From: CAYPOY01 sp964412395
GTDB taxonomy: Bacteria; Chloroflexota; Anaerolineae; B4-G1
Direction: 5' to 3'
Assembly (NCBI GenBank): GCA_964412395.1
Contig: CAYPOY010000097.1
Span: 1-16,267 of the forward strand
Length of the DNA stretch: 16,267 nt
In this document: positions 1-7,792 of the stretch, piece by piece
Numbering within the stretch: the stretch's first letter is position 1
Layout of the letters: the number at the start of each line of letters is the position of its first letter
The notes under the pieces: generated by a model
Database searches by the model: none
What the model was told of the DNA's origin: nothing
Seen by the model: only the letters and a program-made list of their open reading frames with translations
Position numbers and translations under genes: made by a program

Positions 1-2
1 GC

Positions 3-818
3 GCTGCAGCTGATCGGCTTGGCAAACGCGTGGGGCCATTCATACTGCGCCGGCGAAAGGGGGAGGTGGCCAAGGATCTGCCTGAGAAGATAGACATGGA
101 AGAGTGGGTTGAGTTGACGGAAGAGCAACGCAAGCTATACGTGACCATCCAGAGCCGGGAAGCTGAGCCCGTCCGTCGTTCTCTGTTGCGTGGTCAGCGG
201 ATCGGCATGCCGAACATCTTGGCAATCCTTACCAAGCTGAAGCAGGTTTGCGACCATCCTGCACTGATCACGGGGCAGCCCGAGCCTGTAGAGGGCCGTT
301 CGGAGAAACTCGATCTAGTGATAGTTCGGATAGGTGAGATTCTTGAGCAAGGCGAGCAAGTCGTCCTATTCAGTCAATTCTTGGATACATTGGATCTCTT
401 GCAGATCGCCCTAAATCTGCGCGGGGTAAGATGGGTTCGTCTCGACGGCTCAATGTCTATGAGCTATCGCCAGGAACTCATTGACCGCTTCAATTTGCGC
501 CAGGCACAGGTGGCACTGTGCAGTCTGCAGGCTGTAGGACACGGTGTTAATCTCACTGCGGCCAATCATGTGATACACGTGGATCGCTGGTGGAACCCCG
601 CCGTAGAGGACCAAGCCACGGACCGCGTGCATCGCATTGGGCAAGACAAGACAGTATTCGTACATCGCATCTTAGTCGCCGATACCATTGAGGAAAAGAT
701 TGCGACCCTCCAAGAGCGCAAACGGGGGTTGTCCGACCGCGTCATGAGTGCAGCCGCGCGCAGCCAGTTGAGCTGGACGCGGGAGGAGCTCTTGGAACTC
801 CTCAAGCCTCTTGAGTAG
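3..818 (+). CDS. SNF2/Rad54-family DNA helicase, C-terminal part (5' end outside window)
   Basis: This is the C-terminal RecA-like lobe of a SWI2/SNF2 ATPase, a double-strand DNA translocase. The frame is open to the first base of the window, so the N-terminal lobe with Walker A and DEAH lies upstream. The GTG at 30 is internal: GPFILRR is the usual SNF2 sequence where the second lobe begins. Visible motifs are VVLFSQF (motif IV region), RLDGSMS, GHGVNLTAANHVIHVDRWWNP (the motif V stretch) and QATDRVHRIGQ (motif VI with the arginine finger region). The sequence ends soon after the conserved TIEEKI helix, as is normal for bacterial members. It is followed by 149 bp without a gene and then addB. 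A repair role is an inference from that neighbour. The family call is secure; the exact subfamily and substrate are not. Confidence 0.93.
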   Translation, partial: AAADRLGKRVGPFILRRRKGEVAKDLPEKIDMEEWVELTEEQRKLYVTIQSREAEPVRRSLLRGQRIGMPNILAILTKLKQVCDHPALITGQPEPVEGRSEKLDLVIVRIGEILEQGEQVVLFSQFLDTLDLLQIALNLRGVRWVRLDGSMSMSYRQELIDRFNLRQAQVALCSLQAVGHGVNLTAANHVIHVDRWWNPAVEDQATDRVHRIGQDKTVFVHRILVADTIEEKIATLQERKRGLSDRVMSAAARSQLSWTREELLELLKPLE

Positions 819-901
819 ATGGTAAAACACAAGGGTGAGTGCCGGCTCACACCACCAAAGCGCGGAGCAAGTGGTGGTTATGTTGCTCATACAGCCCGAA
901 A

Positions 902-923
902 CCAAATTTGGCAGAGGTGCCAA
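902..923. promoter_or_regulatory. Nested palindromes upstream of addB (possible operator or weak hairpin)
   Basis: The 149-bp gap between the SNF2 gene and addB holds a perfect 10-bp palindrome CCAAATTTGG (902-911). It overlaps an inverted repeat TTGGCA-N4-TGCCAA (908-923). No T-run follows, so it does not look like an intrinsic terminator. It could be a binding site controlling addBA, but no clear -35/-10 pair was recognised nearby. Nothing else was seen in this gap. Confidence 0.3.
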
Positions 924-967
924 CCAGCAACTTGGTATCGAGTAAATCACACTGACTAGAGAATACT

Positions 968-3900
968 ATGACTATCAAGCTTCTCCTCGCTCCCGCCGGA
1001 GGCGGCAAGACCGCCTACGCCATTTCCCGTATCCGCGAACTGCGCACCTCTGCTCCCCTTGCCCCCGTCTGGGTCGTCCTGCCCAACTTTCCCCAGGTAG
1101 CTGGACTTCGCCGCCGCCTGGCCCGCGCTGGCGGAACCCTCGGTGTCGAGATCGGCACCTTCTACCGCCTCTACGCTGACATTCTGGCCCGCGCTGGCAC
1201 TCTCGCCCCCCGCCTCGACGATGCCGTCCAGCACCGGCTCCTGCGGGCCATTGTGGACCGTCTCTGCGACGAGGACCGCCTGCACCATTACGCTCCCTTA
1301 CGCGACAAGCCCGGCTTCATCCGCGCCCTGCGCACACTCATCCAGGAACTGAAACGCGCCCGCGTCCACCGTGACGACTTCACCGCCGCCGTCGCCGACC
1401 AGCCTCCCCGCCTGGCCGAACTGGCCGCCGTCTATGCCGCCTACCAGGACTGGCTGGTGACGAGCGGCTGGACCGACGCCGAGGGGCAGGGCTGGCTGGC
1501 CGCGCTGGCCTTAGAGCGCGACCCTGCCCTCTACGCCGGCCTGGCGCTCCTGGTCGTGGATGGTTTTGACGAGTTCAATCCCACCCAACTGGAGGTCCTG
1601 CACCTGCTGGCAGGCAGGGTCACCGAAACCCTTATCACTCTCACCGGCTACCCCGTTACCTCCCCCCTGTCGAAGAGAGGAGGGATTGAGGGGGGGCACC
1701 GCACCGCCCACCGCCGCTTCGCCCACGCCCGTGCCGCCCTCACCACCGCCCTCCCTGATCTGCACCGCGCAACACACACCGCGCCACGCGCGACACGCAA
1801 CACACAACACGTAACCCTCCAACACCTGGAATCCTGCCTCTTCGAGCACTCCTCCATTTCCTTCCCCGCCAACGATACGGTAACGTTCATCGAGGCGCAG
1901 GATCGCCGCCAGGAGGTGCGCGCCGCCCTGCGCTGGCTCAAGGCCCGCATCGTTCAGGACAGAATGGCCCTCCGCCAGGTCGCCCTCCTGGCCCGTAATC
2001 TGGGGCCTTATCGCCCTTTCCTGGAGGAGACGGCGGCCGAGTTCGGGCTGCCGCTCCATGTGGCGGTCGGCAGCGACCTGGCGAGCAACCCAGCCGTTGC
2101 CGCGCTCCTCTCGCTGCTCTCGCTCTCTGTACTGGACTGGCCCCGCCGCCCGGTGATCGAGACTCTCACCGGTCCCTACTTCGACTGGTCAGCGATCTAT
2201 GGAAAACCGGAGCCAGAGGCAAACTCCCCTCCCCTGCGAGGGGAGGGGCTGGGGGAGGGCTCCCTTCCCCTCGTAAGGGAGGGACCTGGGGAGGGGTCTC
2301 TCCCCGCCCGGCTGGACAGAGTCGCCCGAGCCGGACTGGTCGTCCATGGCCTGGATCAGTGGCGCGAGGCCCTCGACCGGCTGGCGGCGCCGGAGCTTGC
2401 CCTGAGCGCAGCCGAAGGGGCAGGTCCCGCTGGTGAGGAGGAAGACGTTGCTTCCTCTGACCTCCCCACCGGCGAGGAGGCCGCTGCGCTTCGCCGTGCC
2501 TTCGACCGCTTCGTCGCCCGGCTCACACCGCCACCTCAGGCTACCGTCCGCGACTACGTGGCCTGGGTGGAGAGCCTCATCGGCAGCGAACCCGAACTGG
2601 CACACCCATCCTTGTCCCCCAGGGGCGACGACTCCCTACACATCGTCGCCCGGGTGCGGGAGGCCGAGGGAGAATCTGGCGGTCGCCCCTTCGCCCGGCG
2701 GGACGTCGCCGCCCTGCAGACCCTCAAGGACGTCCTGCGCGGCCTGGTGTTGGCCGAGTCCCTCCTGAATCCCCCTCCCCCCATGGGGAAGGGGCCGGGG
2801 GTGGGGATACCCTACACCCGCTTCTTCGATGACTTGCGCGGCGTGGTGGAGGCGGCCTCCTACACCCTCCCGTCTCCTGAGGAGGACAGCATCCTGGTCG
2901 CGCCGGTGCTCCACGCCCGGGGCCTTTCCTTCCGCGCCGTTGCCCTCCTGGGCCTCTCCGAGGGGGAGTTCCCCGCCGCTGAGCGGGAGGACCCCCTGCT
3001 GCGCGAAGATGACCGGGCGCTCCTGTGGAAGCGGGGGTTGTCCCTGGAGCCCCGCCTGCGTGGCGACGAGGTCACCCTGTTCTACGAGGCCATCACCCGC
3101 GCCCGGGAGCGACTGCTGCTGTGTCGTCCCTACCTGGCCGACGACGGGCAGACGTGGGAGCCTTCCCCCTACTGGCATCATCTGAGGCGGCTGGTGGATG
3201 CTCCCCTCCCCCGGCGCGTCCGCCCGGAGGAGACTTCGCCAGACGAGGCTGCCTCGCCGCAAGAATTCGTCGCGACGATGGCCCACGCGGGCTTCTCCCC
3301 CGCCCTGAAAAAGGACGACGGCCCTGTAGACCGGGGATGGCAGGTCACTCTGGCGGGTGCGGAGGTCGTGCGGGCGCGGCTGGCCCGCCCGCCGGTTGGC
3401 CCCCACGAGGGGGACCTGAGCCCGTTGTCCTCCCTCCTGGCGGTCCGCTACGGCCCCACCCACGTCTGGTCTAGCAGCCGGTTGGAGACCTACGCCAAAT
3501 GCCCCCTGCACTTTTACGTGGCCCACGTCCTGCACCTGGAACCGCGCATCCTGCCCCAGGAGGGGTTCGACCGGCTCATCCTGGGCTCCATCTACCATCG
3601 CGTCCTGGAGGAGGTCTACCGCCTGGCCCCGTCCGATCCTCTCTCCATCCTGCCGGATGTGGCACAGTCGGTCTTCGCAGACGCTCCCGACGAGTACGGC
3701 TTCCGTCCCACCGCGCTGTGGAAGCAGCAGCAGCGGGAATTCCTGACGGTGCTGGAGAAAACCGTCGTCGCGCTGGAGGAGGTCCGCGAGGGGTACGAGC
3801 CCTACGCCCAGGAACTCCCCTTCGGCCTTCACGGCGAACCACCACTGACCCTCCAGCCACCAGCCACCAGTAACGAGCAACCAGCCACTAGCCACCAGCA

Positions 3901-4318
3901 ACGAGTATCCAGCATCCAGATTCGGGGCTACATTGACCGCGTGGATCACGCCTCCGATGGCTCCCTGCGCGTCGTGGACTACAAGGCCGGCTCTTCCCGC
4001 ATCTCCGCCCGCGAACTGAAAGAAGGCACACGGCTGCAACTGCCTCTCTACGCCCTGGCGGTGCGGGACGCGCTGAGCGTGGGGCCTGTCGCTGATGGCT
4101 TCTACTGGCACATCGGCTCCGCCAGCCCCAGTTACCTGCGCCTGGAGCGGTACGAGGGCGGCGTGGAGGGGACGGCCGAGGTAGCGGTTAGTTACGTGCG
4201 GGCCTACGTCGCCGCCGTGCAGGGGGGGCAGTTTGCTCCTACCCCGCCCGAACACGGCTGCCCCGACCACTGCCCTGCCGTCGGGTTTTGCTGGCAGTAC
4301 AGGCCGAGGGGGTGGTGA
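968..4318 (+). CDS. addB: ATP-dependent helicase/nuclease subunit B (AddB-like, Fe-S PD-(D/E)XK nuclease)
   Basis: This is the AddB-type subunit of the AddAB double-strand-break resection complex, which processes DNA ends for RecA loading. The protein has 1116 residues, a normal length. A Walker A motif APAGGGKT lies at about residues 8-15. The C-terminal nuclease has Asp990 (GYIDRVD) and the VVDYK motif at 1002-1006. Four cysteines fit the AddB iron-sulfur cluster: Cys845 (AKCPLHFY) plus Cys1098, Cys1102 and Cys1108 at the C-terminus (GCPDHCPAVGFCW). The ATG at 968 lies just ahead of the conserved N-terminus. The stop overlaps the addA start as TGATG, indicating coupled translation. Several proline/glycine-rich stretches coincide with interspersed DNA repeats and look like in-frame insertions. 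Sequence between motifs is divergent, so the call rests on motifs, size and the addA neighbour. Confidence 0.9.
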   Translation: MTIKLLLAPAGGGKTAYAISRIRELRTSAPLAPVWVVLPNFPQVAGLRRRLARAGGTLGVEIGTFYRLYADILARAGTLAPRLDDAVQHRLLRAIVDRLCDEDRLHHYAPLRDKPGFIRALRTLIQELKRARVHRDDFTAAVADQPPRLAELAAVYAAYQDWLVTSGWTDAEGQGWLAALALERDPALYAGLALLVVDGFDEFNPTQLEVLHLLAGRVTETLITLTGYPVTSPLSKRGGIEGGHRTAHRRFAHARAALTTALPDLHRATHTAPRATRNTQHVTLQHLESCLFEHSSISFPANDTVTFIEAQDRRQEVRAALRWLKARIVQDRMALRQVALLARNLGPYRPFLEETAAEFGLPLHVAVGSDLASNPAVAALLSLLSLSVLDWPRRPVIETLTGPYFDWSAIYGKPEPEANSPPLRGEGLGEGSLPLVREGPGEGSLPARLDRVARAGLVVHGLDQWREALDRLAAPELALSAAEGAGPAGEEEDVASSDLPTGEEAAALRRAFDRFVARLTPPPQATVRDYVAWVESLIGSEPELAHPSLSPRGDDSLHIVARVREAEGESGGRPFARRDVAALQTLKDVLRGLVLAESLLNPPPPMGKGPGVGIPYTRFFDDLRGVVEAASYTLPSPEEDSILVAPVLHARGLSFRAVALLGLSEGEFPAAEREDPLLREDDRALLWKRGLSLEPRLRGDEVTLFYEAITRARERLLLCRPYLADDGQTWEPSPYWHHLRRLVDAPLPRRVRPEETSPDEAASPQEFVATMAHAGFSPALKKDDGPVDRGWQVTLAGAEVVRARLARPPVGPHEGDLSPLSSLLAVRYGPTHVWSSSRLETYAKCPLHFYVAHVLHLEPRILPQEGFDRLILGSIYHRVLEEVYRLAPSDPLSILPDVAQSVFADAPDEYGFRPTALWKQQQREFLTVLEKTVVALEEVREGYEPYAQELPFGLHGEPPLTLQPPATSNEQPATSHQQRVSSIQIRGYIDRVDHASDGSLRVVDYKAGSSRISARELKEGTRLQLPLYALAVRDALSVGPVADGFYWHIGSASPSYLRLERYEGGVEGTAEVAVSYVRAYVAAVQGGQFAPTPPEHGCPDHCPAVGFCWQYRPRGW
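1660..1697 (+). repeat. In-frame GC-rich repeat in addB (C6 ... GGATTGAG ... G7 type)
   Basis: The C-run, CTGTCGAAGAG, AGGGATTGAG, G-run arrangement matches a widespread class of small interspersed repeats with complementary C and G arms. Here it is read through in frame and encodes a low-complexity peptide (SPLSKRGGIEGG) between conserved parts of AddB. The repeat identity is pattern recognition and was not searched. Confidence 0.6.
1768..1811 (+). repeat. In-frame ACAC/ACGC-rich simple repeat in addB
   Basis: Degenerate tandem units of the form CGCAACACAC and CGCGACACGC run for about 44 bases. They encode a Thr/His/Arg/Asn-rich stretch (ATHTAPRATRNTQHV) with no resemblance to AddB conserved sequence. 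The reading frame is kept. Confidence 0.55.
2224..2301 (+). repeat. Two tandem hairpin-forming GC-rich repeat units inside addB
   Basis: Unit 1 forms a perfect 10-bp stem, CCCCTCCCCT with AGGGGAGGGG around a GCG loop, followed by CTGGGGGAGGG. Unit 2 is a diverged copy (TCCCTTCCCCTCGTAAGGGAGGG followed in kind by CTGGGGAGGGG). Together they encode a Gly/Pro/Leu-rich peptide (PLRGEGLGEGS, then PLVREGPGEGS), so the duplication is visible in the protein too. The frame is preserved. Confidence 0.75.
2399..2421 (+). repeat. CTGAGC...GAAGGG short palindromic repeat in addB
   Basis: The core CCCTGAGCGCAGCCGAAGGG is a variant of the very common interspersed repeat CCCTGAGCCTGTCGAAGGG. Its in-frame translation is ALSAAEGA. 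A second copy of the family sits in addA at 4568-4588. Confidence 0.65.
2771..2806 (+). repeat. In-frame C/G-arm repeat in addB
   Basis: CCCCTCCCCCCATGGGGAAGGGG followed by CCGGGGGTGGGG has the same organisation as the copies at 1660 and 2224: a C-rich arm, a short loop, a G-rich arm and a G-rich tail. It encodes NPPPPMGKGPGVG, a linker-like peptide within AddB. Confidence 0.6.
3853..3919 (+). repeat. CCAGCCACCAG/TAACGAGCAA-type tandem repeat inside addB nuclease region
   Basis: About 67 bases of degenerate CCAGCCACCAGYAACGAG units encode a Gln/Ser/Thr/Pro-rich stretch (QPPATSNEQPATSHQQ). It lies immediately before the conserved nuclease sequence IRGYIDRVD. The repeat type resembles the CCAGTAACCAGCAA families common in intergenic DNA of Chloroflexota and Cyanobacteria. 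The reading frame is maintained. Confidence 0.65.
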
Positions 4319-7300
4319 TGGAGTCTATTCTCTCCCTTTACCAGTTCACCGACCAACAGGCTGACGCCGTACATGCCCTGGATGCGGCCGTCGTCGTCAC
4401 CGCTGGCGCTGGCTCCGGCAAGACCCGCACCCTGGTCGGCCGCTACCTGGCCTTGCTGGAATCTGGCCTTCCCCTCCGCTCCATCGTCGCCATCACCTTC
4501 ACCGACAAGGCTGCCCGCGAGATGCGCGCCCGCATCCGCTCCGCCATCGAGACCTGGCTTGAGCGATGCCCTGAGCCCGTCGAAGGGCGGTGCGATGTCC
4601 CGGCAGAACGAGAGCGCTGGGAGGAATCATTTGCTGCCCTGGATGGCGCCCGCATCGGTACCGTCCACTCCCTCTGCGCCGAAATCCTCCGCGGCCACCC
4701 GGCCGAGGCCCAGGTAGACCCCGACTTCGACGTCCTGGACGAGAACCAGGCCGCCCTGCTGAAGGCCCGCGCCATTGAGGCTGCCCTGGCATGGGCCGCC
4801 ACAGCCCCCGAAGCGGTCCCCCTGTTCGAGCTTATGACCGAGTACCAACTGCGCCAGGCCCTTGCCATCCTGGTAGAGAAGCGTCTGGACGTCGTCGCCG
4901 CCTTCGACACGCTCGCCGATGCGCCCCTGGCCCGCTGGTCCAACGCACTGGCGGCCTGGCTACGCAAGCGGCTGGAGAATCCGGCCTGGGCTGCATCGCT
5001 GGGCGATTTGACCCACTTCCAGGCCCGCCAGCCTGACGACAAACTGGAGGCCGCCCGGCAGGCGGCCCTGGCCCGCTGGGCCGAGGCCCAGGTTGCATTG
5101 GAGGCCCGCGACTGGGATACCCTCCTCGCTGCCCTCCTGGCCCTGCGAAGCGCCATCTCCACTGGAGGGAGGAAGAAGAACTGGGATGCCGACGACCTGG
5201 CGGCGGCACGGGAGGCGATGGGGACCCTCCGCGCCCACTTCGACGCCGCCCTTGCCCCTCTCCTGAAGAAAAGGCCGATCTCCTGGACCCTGGACGAGCG
5301 ATGCGCCGGTGCCCTCCTCCGCTTACGCCGCCTCTTCGGCCGTGCCCTGGCGGAGTATAGCCGCCTCAAGGACGACCGCCGCGCCCTTGACTTCGACGAC
5401 CTGGAGGCAAGGGCGCTCGCCCTCCTCGCCCACGACGACGAGGTCCGCGCCCGCTGGCAATCTGAGGTTCGCGCCGTCCTGGTGGATGAGTTCCAGGACA
5501 CCAACAGCCGCCAGCAGCGCATCGTCTATGCCCTCACTGGCTTCGCCAAATCCCTAATCTCCAATCTCCAGTCTCAACCCAGTGCCCTCTTCATCGTCGG
5601 TGACTCTAAGCAATCCATTTACAGATTTCGCGGTGCCGACGTGACTGTCTTCCGTCGCGTCCAATCCGACGTGGCTGCCGTGGGCGGGTGTCGCGTTCCC
5701 CTCGACCTCACCTTCCGTGCCCACGCTCCCCTGGTCGCCCTCGTCAACGGCCTCCTGGCCCCCATTCTGGGAGAGGAGGACGATCCTGAGCGGCCTTACG
5801 CTGTCCCCTTCACCCCGCTGGCCGCTCACCGGGAGGAACCCCGCTCCGGCGTCCATTCCCCTTACGTGGAACTGCACCTGGGGCTGGGGGAGAACGCCGA
5901 CGAGGGCCGTATCGCCGCTGCTGCCGCCCTGGCCCGCCGTCTGCACCGGTTGCACGACGAGGAGGATGTGGACTGGGGGGAGATAGCACTCCTCTTCCGC
6001 GCTGCCACCGGCTTTCCTCCCTACGAGGACGCGCTGGAGCAGACCGGCATCCCCTTCGTCACCGTCGCCGGGCGAGGCTTCTACGACCGGCCGGAGGTGC
6101 GGGACCTACTCAACGGCCTCGCCGCCCTGGCCGACCCCACCGATGACCTGGCGCTGGCCGGCATCCTCCGTTCCCCCGCTTTCGCCCTCAGCGATGCCGC
6201 CCTCTACCTGCTGCGCTGGAGTTCCCCTTGTCGCCTTGCCCCCTTGTCTCCTTGTCCTCTCTGGAAAGCCCTCCACGGCCCTCTTGACCACCTGAACCCC
6301 GCTGATGCCGTTCGTGCCTGTCGTGCCCGGGAGGTCATCGCCGAACTTCACGGTCTGGTCGGGCGCGCCACCGTTGGAAACCTGTTGGGGCGGCTGCTGA
6401 ACGCCACCCACTACCGGGCTGCCCTGTACCTGGCCGGAGGCTACCGGTCGTGCCGCAACGTGGGCAAACTGTTGGCAGATGCCCATAGAAGCGGTCTGGT
6501 CAGCGTGGGAGAATTCCTGGAATACGTCCAGTCTTTGCGCGACGTGGCCGCCCGCGAGGGAGAAGCTCCTGTCGAGGCCGAGGGGTCAGTCCAATTGATG
6601 ACTATCCACAAGGCCAAGGGGCTAGAGTTCCCCGTCGTCGTCATCGCCGACGCGGCCCACGCTGGCGGTGGCCTCACCCCGCCTGTCCTCGTCTCACCCG
6701 ACCTGGGCATCATGCTGGGGCTGAGGGAGGAGGAGACCCTGCCAGCCACCTACCGGCTGGTATCCCTGCGCGAAGCTGACCAGGAGGATGCCGAATCCCG
6801 GCGGCTCCTCTATGTCGCCGCTACCCGCGCCCAGGAGAAGCTCATTGTCAGCGGGCACGTCAAGGCGAAGAGAGATGGCACCCCCGAACTGCGGGGCTGG
6901 CTGGCCTGGCTGGGGGAGGTCACTGGCCTGAACCAGGCACAACTGCCCAATCCCCTTATCGCTCCACAGCCGCTCGATTTGGATTGGGAGGGGGATGGAC
7001 TGACTTGTACGATTTATCCGCTGCCGGAAGACAAGGAGACAGGGGGACAAGGGGACAAGAAGATTTCTCCCCCTCACCTTGTCACCTTGTCACCTTGTCT
7101 CCCCGACCTGGTTGCGCCACTGACCTTCGACGCCTCTGCTGCCACCGACCCGAAGGTACGCGAGCGCGAGAGCGAACCGCCGCCTCGCGTCTGGCGTGTC
7201 GTGCCCGTAGCTCAGCGACCGGAAGGTCCGGCCCGGGTCGTAGGCAGCCTGGTCCATGTCGCCCTGTGCTACTGGCGCTTTCCGGACCAGCCCGGCCTGG

Positions 7301-7725
7301 AGGACTTCCTGCGCCCCTATGCACTGGAGGCCGGCCTGACCGACCCGGAGGAGATCCGCCACACCACCGCCGAGGCCCGTCGCCTTCTGACCCGTTTTCA
7401 GGCCCACCCCCTCTACGCCAAACTGGACCGGGCCGAGCGGTACCACGAGTTGCCCTACTCTGTCGAGGTGAACAGTACCCCCAGAAGTGGCATCGTGGAT
7501 CTACTGTATCGGAACGGCGACGGCTGGACATTGGTCGAGTTCAAGACCGACAGGCTGGAGGCCGGGGCCAACCTGGAGGCCCGCATCCGGGATAAGAGGT
7601 ACGACGAGCAAGTGCGGGGGTACGTCGCAGCAGTGACTCATCTCCTGGGCGAGCGCCCGCGAGCGTTGCTGGTTTTCCTGAACGTGGGCGGACAGGTGGC
7701 AGTGATCCCATTTGACACTGCGTGA
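4318..7725 (+). CDS. addA: ATP-dependent helicase/nuclease subunit A (AddA-like UvrD-family helicase with PD-(D/E)XK nuclease)
   Basis: This is the AddA subunit: a superfamily 1A 3'-5' helicase fused to a C-terminal nuclease, partner of AddB in end resection. I start it at the ATG at 4318, which overlaps the addB stop (TGATG) behind a G-rich stretch and directly precedes the Q-motif sequence (FTDQQADAV). An upstream in-frame start at 4288 lies inside addB and is less likely. The protein has 1135 residues. Motifs in order are Walker A GAGSGKT (30-36), DEFQD (390-394), GDSKQSIYRFRGAD (428-441), MTIHKAKGLEFP (from 761), LYVAATRAQEKL (from 831), and nuclease residues Asp1061 (GIVDLL), Glu1074 and Lys1076 (VEFKTD) and YDEQVRGY (from 1095). 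At least four in-frame repeats interrupt it. The 3' end contains the -35 box of the next operon. Confidence 0.95.
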   Translation: MESILSLYQFTDQQADAVHALDAAVVVTAGAGSGKTRTLVGRYLALLESGLPLRSIVAITFTDKAAREMRARIRSAIETWLERCPEPVEGRCDVPAERERWEESFAALDGARIGTVHSLCAEILRGHPAEAQVDPDFDVLDENQAALLKARAIEAALAWAATAPEAVPLFELMTEYQLRQALAILVEKRLDVVAAFDTLADAPLARWSNALAAWLRKRLENPAWAASLGDLTHFQARQPDDKLEAARQAALARWAEAQVALEARDWDTLLAALLALRSAISTGGRKKNWDADDLAAAREAMGTLRAHFDAALAPLLKKRPISWTLDERCAGALLRLRRLFGRALAEYSRLKDDRRALDFDDLEARALALLAHDDEVRARWQSEVRAVLVDEFQDTNSRQQRIVYALTGFAKSLISNLQSQPSALFIVGDSKQSIYRFRGADVTVFRRVQSDVAAVGGCRVPLDLTFRAHAPLVALVNGLLAPILGEEDDPERPYAVPFTPLAAHREEPRSGVHSPYVELHLGLGENADEGRIAAAAALARRLHRLHDEEDVDWGEIALLFRAATGFPPYEDALEQTGIPFVTVAGRGFYDRPEVRDLLNGLAALADPTDDLALAGILRSPAFALSDAALYLLRWSSPCRLAPLSPCPLWKALHGPLDHLNPADAVRACRAREVIAELHGLVGRATVGNLLGRLLNATHYRAALYLAGGYRSCRNVGKLLADAHRSGLVSVGEFLEYVQSLRDVAAREGEAPVEAEGSVQLMTIHKAKGLEFPVVVIADAAHAGGGLTPPVLVSPDLGIMLGLREEETLPATYRLVSLREADQEDAESRRLLYVAATRAQEKLIVSGHVKAKRDGTPELRGWLAWLGEVTGLNQAQLPNPLIAPQPLDLDWEGDGLTCTIYPLPEDKETGGQGDKKISPPHLVTLSPCLPDLVAPLTFDASAATDPKVRERESEPPPRVWRVVPVAQRPEGPARVVGSLVHVALCYWRFPDQPGLEDFLRPYALEAGLTDPEEIRHTTAEARRLLTRFQAHPLYAKLDRAERYHELPYSVEVNSTPRSGIVDLLYRNGDGWTLVEFKTDRLEAGANLEARIRDKRYDEQVRGYVAAVTHLLGERPRALLVFLNVGGQVAVIPFDTA
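4568..4588 (+). repeat. CTGAGCCCGTCGAAGGG palindromic repeat in addA
   Basis: CCCTGAGCCCGTCGAAGGG, with short GCCCT/AGGGC arms, matches the common interspersed repeat family. It translates as PEPVEGR in an insertion after helicase motif Ia, where UvrD-like proteins vary. The frame is kept. Confidence 0.7.
5554..5576 (+). repeat. CTAATCTCCAATCTCCAGTCTC tandem repeat in addA
   Basis: Degenerate AATCTCC units, a simple intergenic-type repeat, encode SLISNLQSQ. They sit between the DEFQD helix (motif II) and the FIVGDSKQSIYRFRG segment (motif III), in frame. Confidence 0.5.
6224..6258 (+). repeat. CCCTTGTCNCCTTG repeat in addA
   Basis: CCCCTTGTCGCCTTGCCCCCTTGTCTCCTTGTCC is one strand of the CCTTGTC/GACAAGG family that recurs at 7029-7101. 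It encodes a Pro/Cys/Leu-rich stretch (SPCRLAPLSPCPL) in a variable region of AddA. Confidence 0.6.
7029..7101 (+). repeat. Inverted GACAAGG / CCTTGTC repeat in addA linker
   Basis: Left-arm units (ACAAGGAGACAGGGGGACAAGGGGACAAG) are followed by complementary right-arm units (CACCTTGTCACCTTGTCACCTTGTC). They can pair as a long hairpin: GACAAGGGGACAAG against CTTGTCACCTTGTC, one mismatch in 14. The in-frame peptide (DKETGGQGDKK, then SPPHLVTLSPCLP) lies between the helicase and the nuclease domain. Confidence 0.75.
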
Positions 7726-7739
7726 GAGTATGGTAAAAT
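7712..7739 (+). promoter_or_regulatory. Sigma-70-type promoter of the MNT-HEPN-regulator operon
   Basis: A perfect -35 TTGACA (7712-7717), a 16-bp spacer and -10 TAAAAT (7734-7739) lie across the addA stop codon. The start point is predicted near 7746, giving a leader of about 47 nt to the GTG at 7793. The same promoter, with the same spacing and largely the same spacer sequence, occurs at 13918-13945. Confidence 0.8.
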
Positions 7740-7752
7740 TCAGTCACTGAAT
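7738..7752. promoter_or_regulatory. Operator palindrome ATTCAGTCACTGAAT
   Basis: This is a perfect 15-bp palindrome (7-bp arms around a central C) starting inside the -10 box, so a bound protein would block RNA polymerase. Two further copies of the core TTCAGTCNCTGAA occur at 13944-13971, ahead of a paralogous regulator gene. The likeliest ligand is the winged-helix regulator encoded third in this operon. Confidence 0.75.
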
Positions 7753-7792
7753 GTAAGATCGCGAGCAAAGGGCAACAGGAGGCTAGAAGACG

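Noticed and set aside
278..298. CCCGAGCCTGTAGAGGGCC in the SNF2 gene resembles the CTGAGC...GAAGGG repeat and encodes PEPVEGR.
   Set aside because: SNF2 proteins normally have a similar sequence here (a short loop ending in GRSGKL), and the DNA match is imperfect, so chance or an old diverged copy cannot be told apart.
3853..3919. Possible short CRISPR-like array.
   Set aside because: Units are short, degenerate and contiguous, without unique spacers, and they are translated in frame within addB.
2636..4270. A 544-codon open frame on the minus strand across addB.
   Set aside because: It lies antisense to a gene with unmistakable AddB motifs and high GC; its translation is compositionally biased without recognisable domains, so it is a shadow frame.
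4443..5522. A 359-codon Arg/Ser/Ala-rich minus-strand frame across addA.
   Set aside because: It is antisense to conserved helicase motifs, and the composition is the usual product of reading GC-rich coding DNA on the opposite strand.
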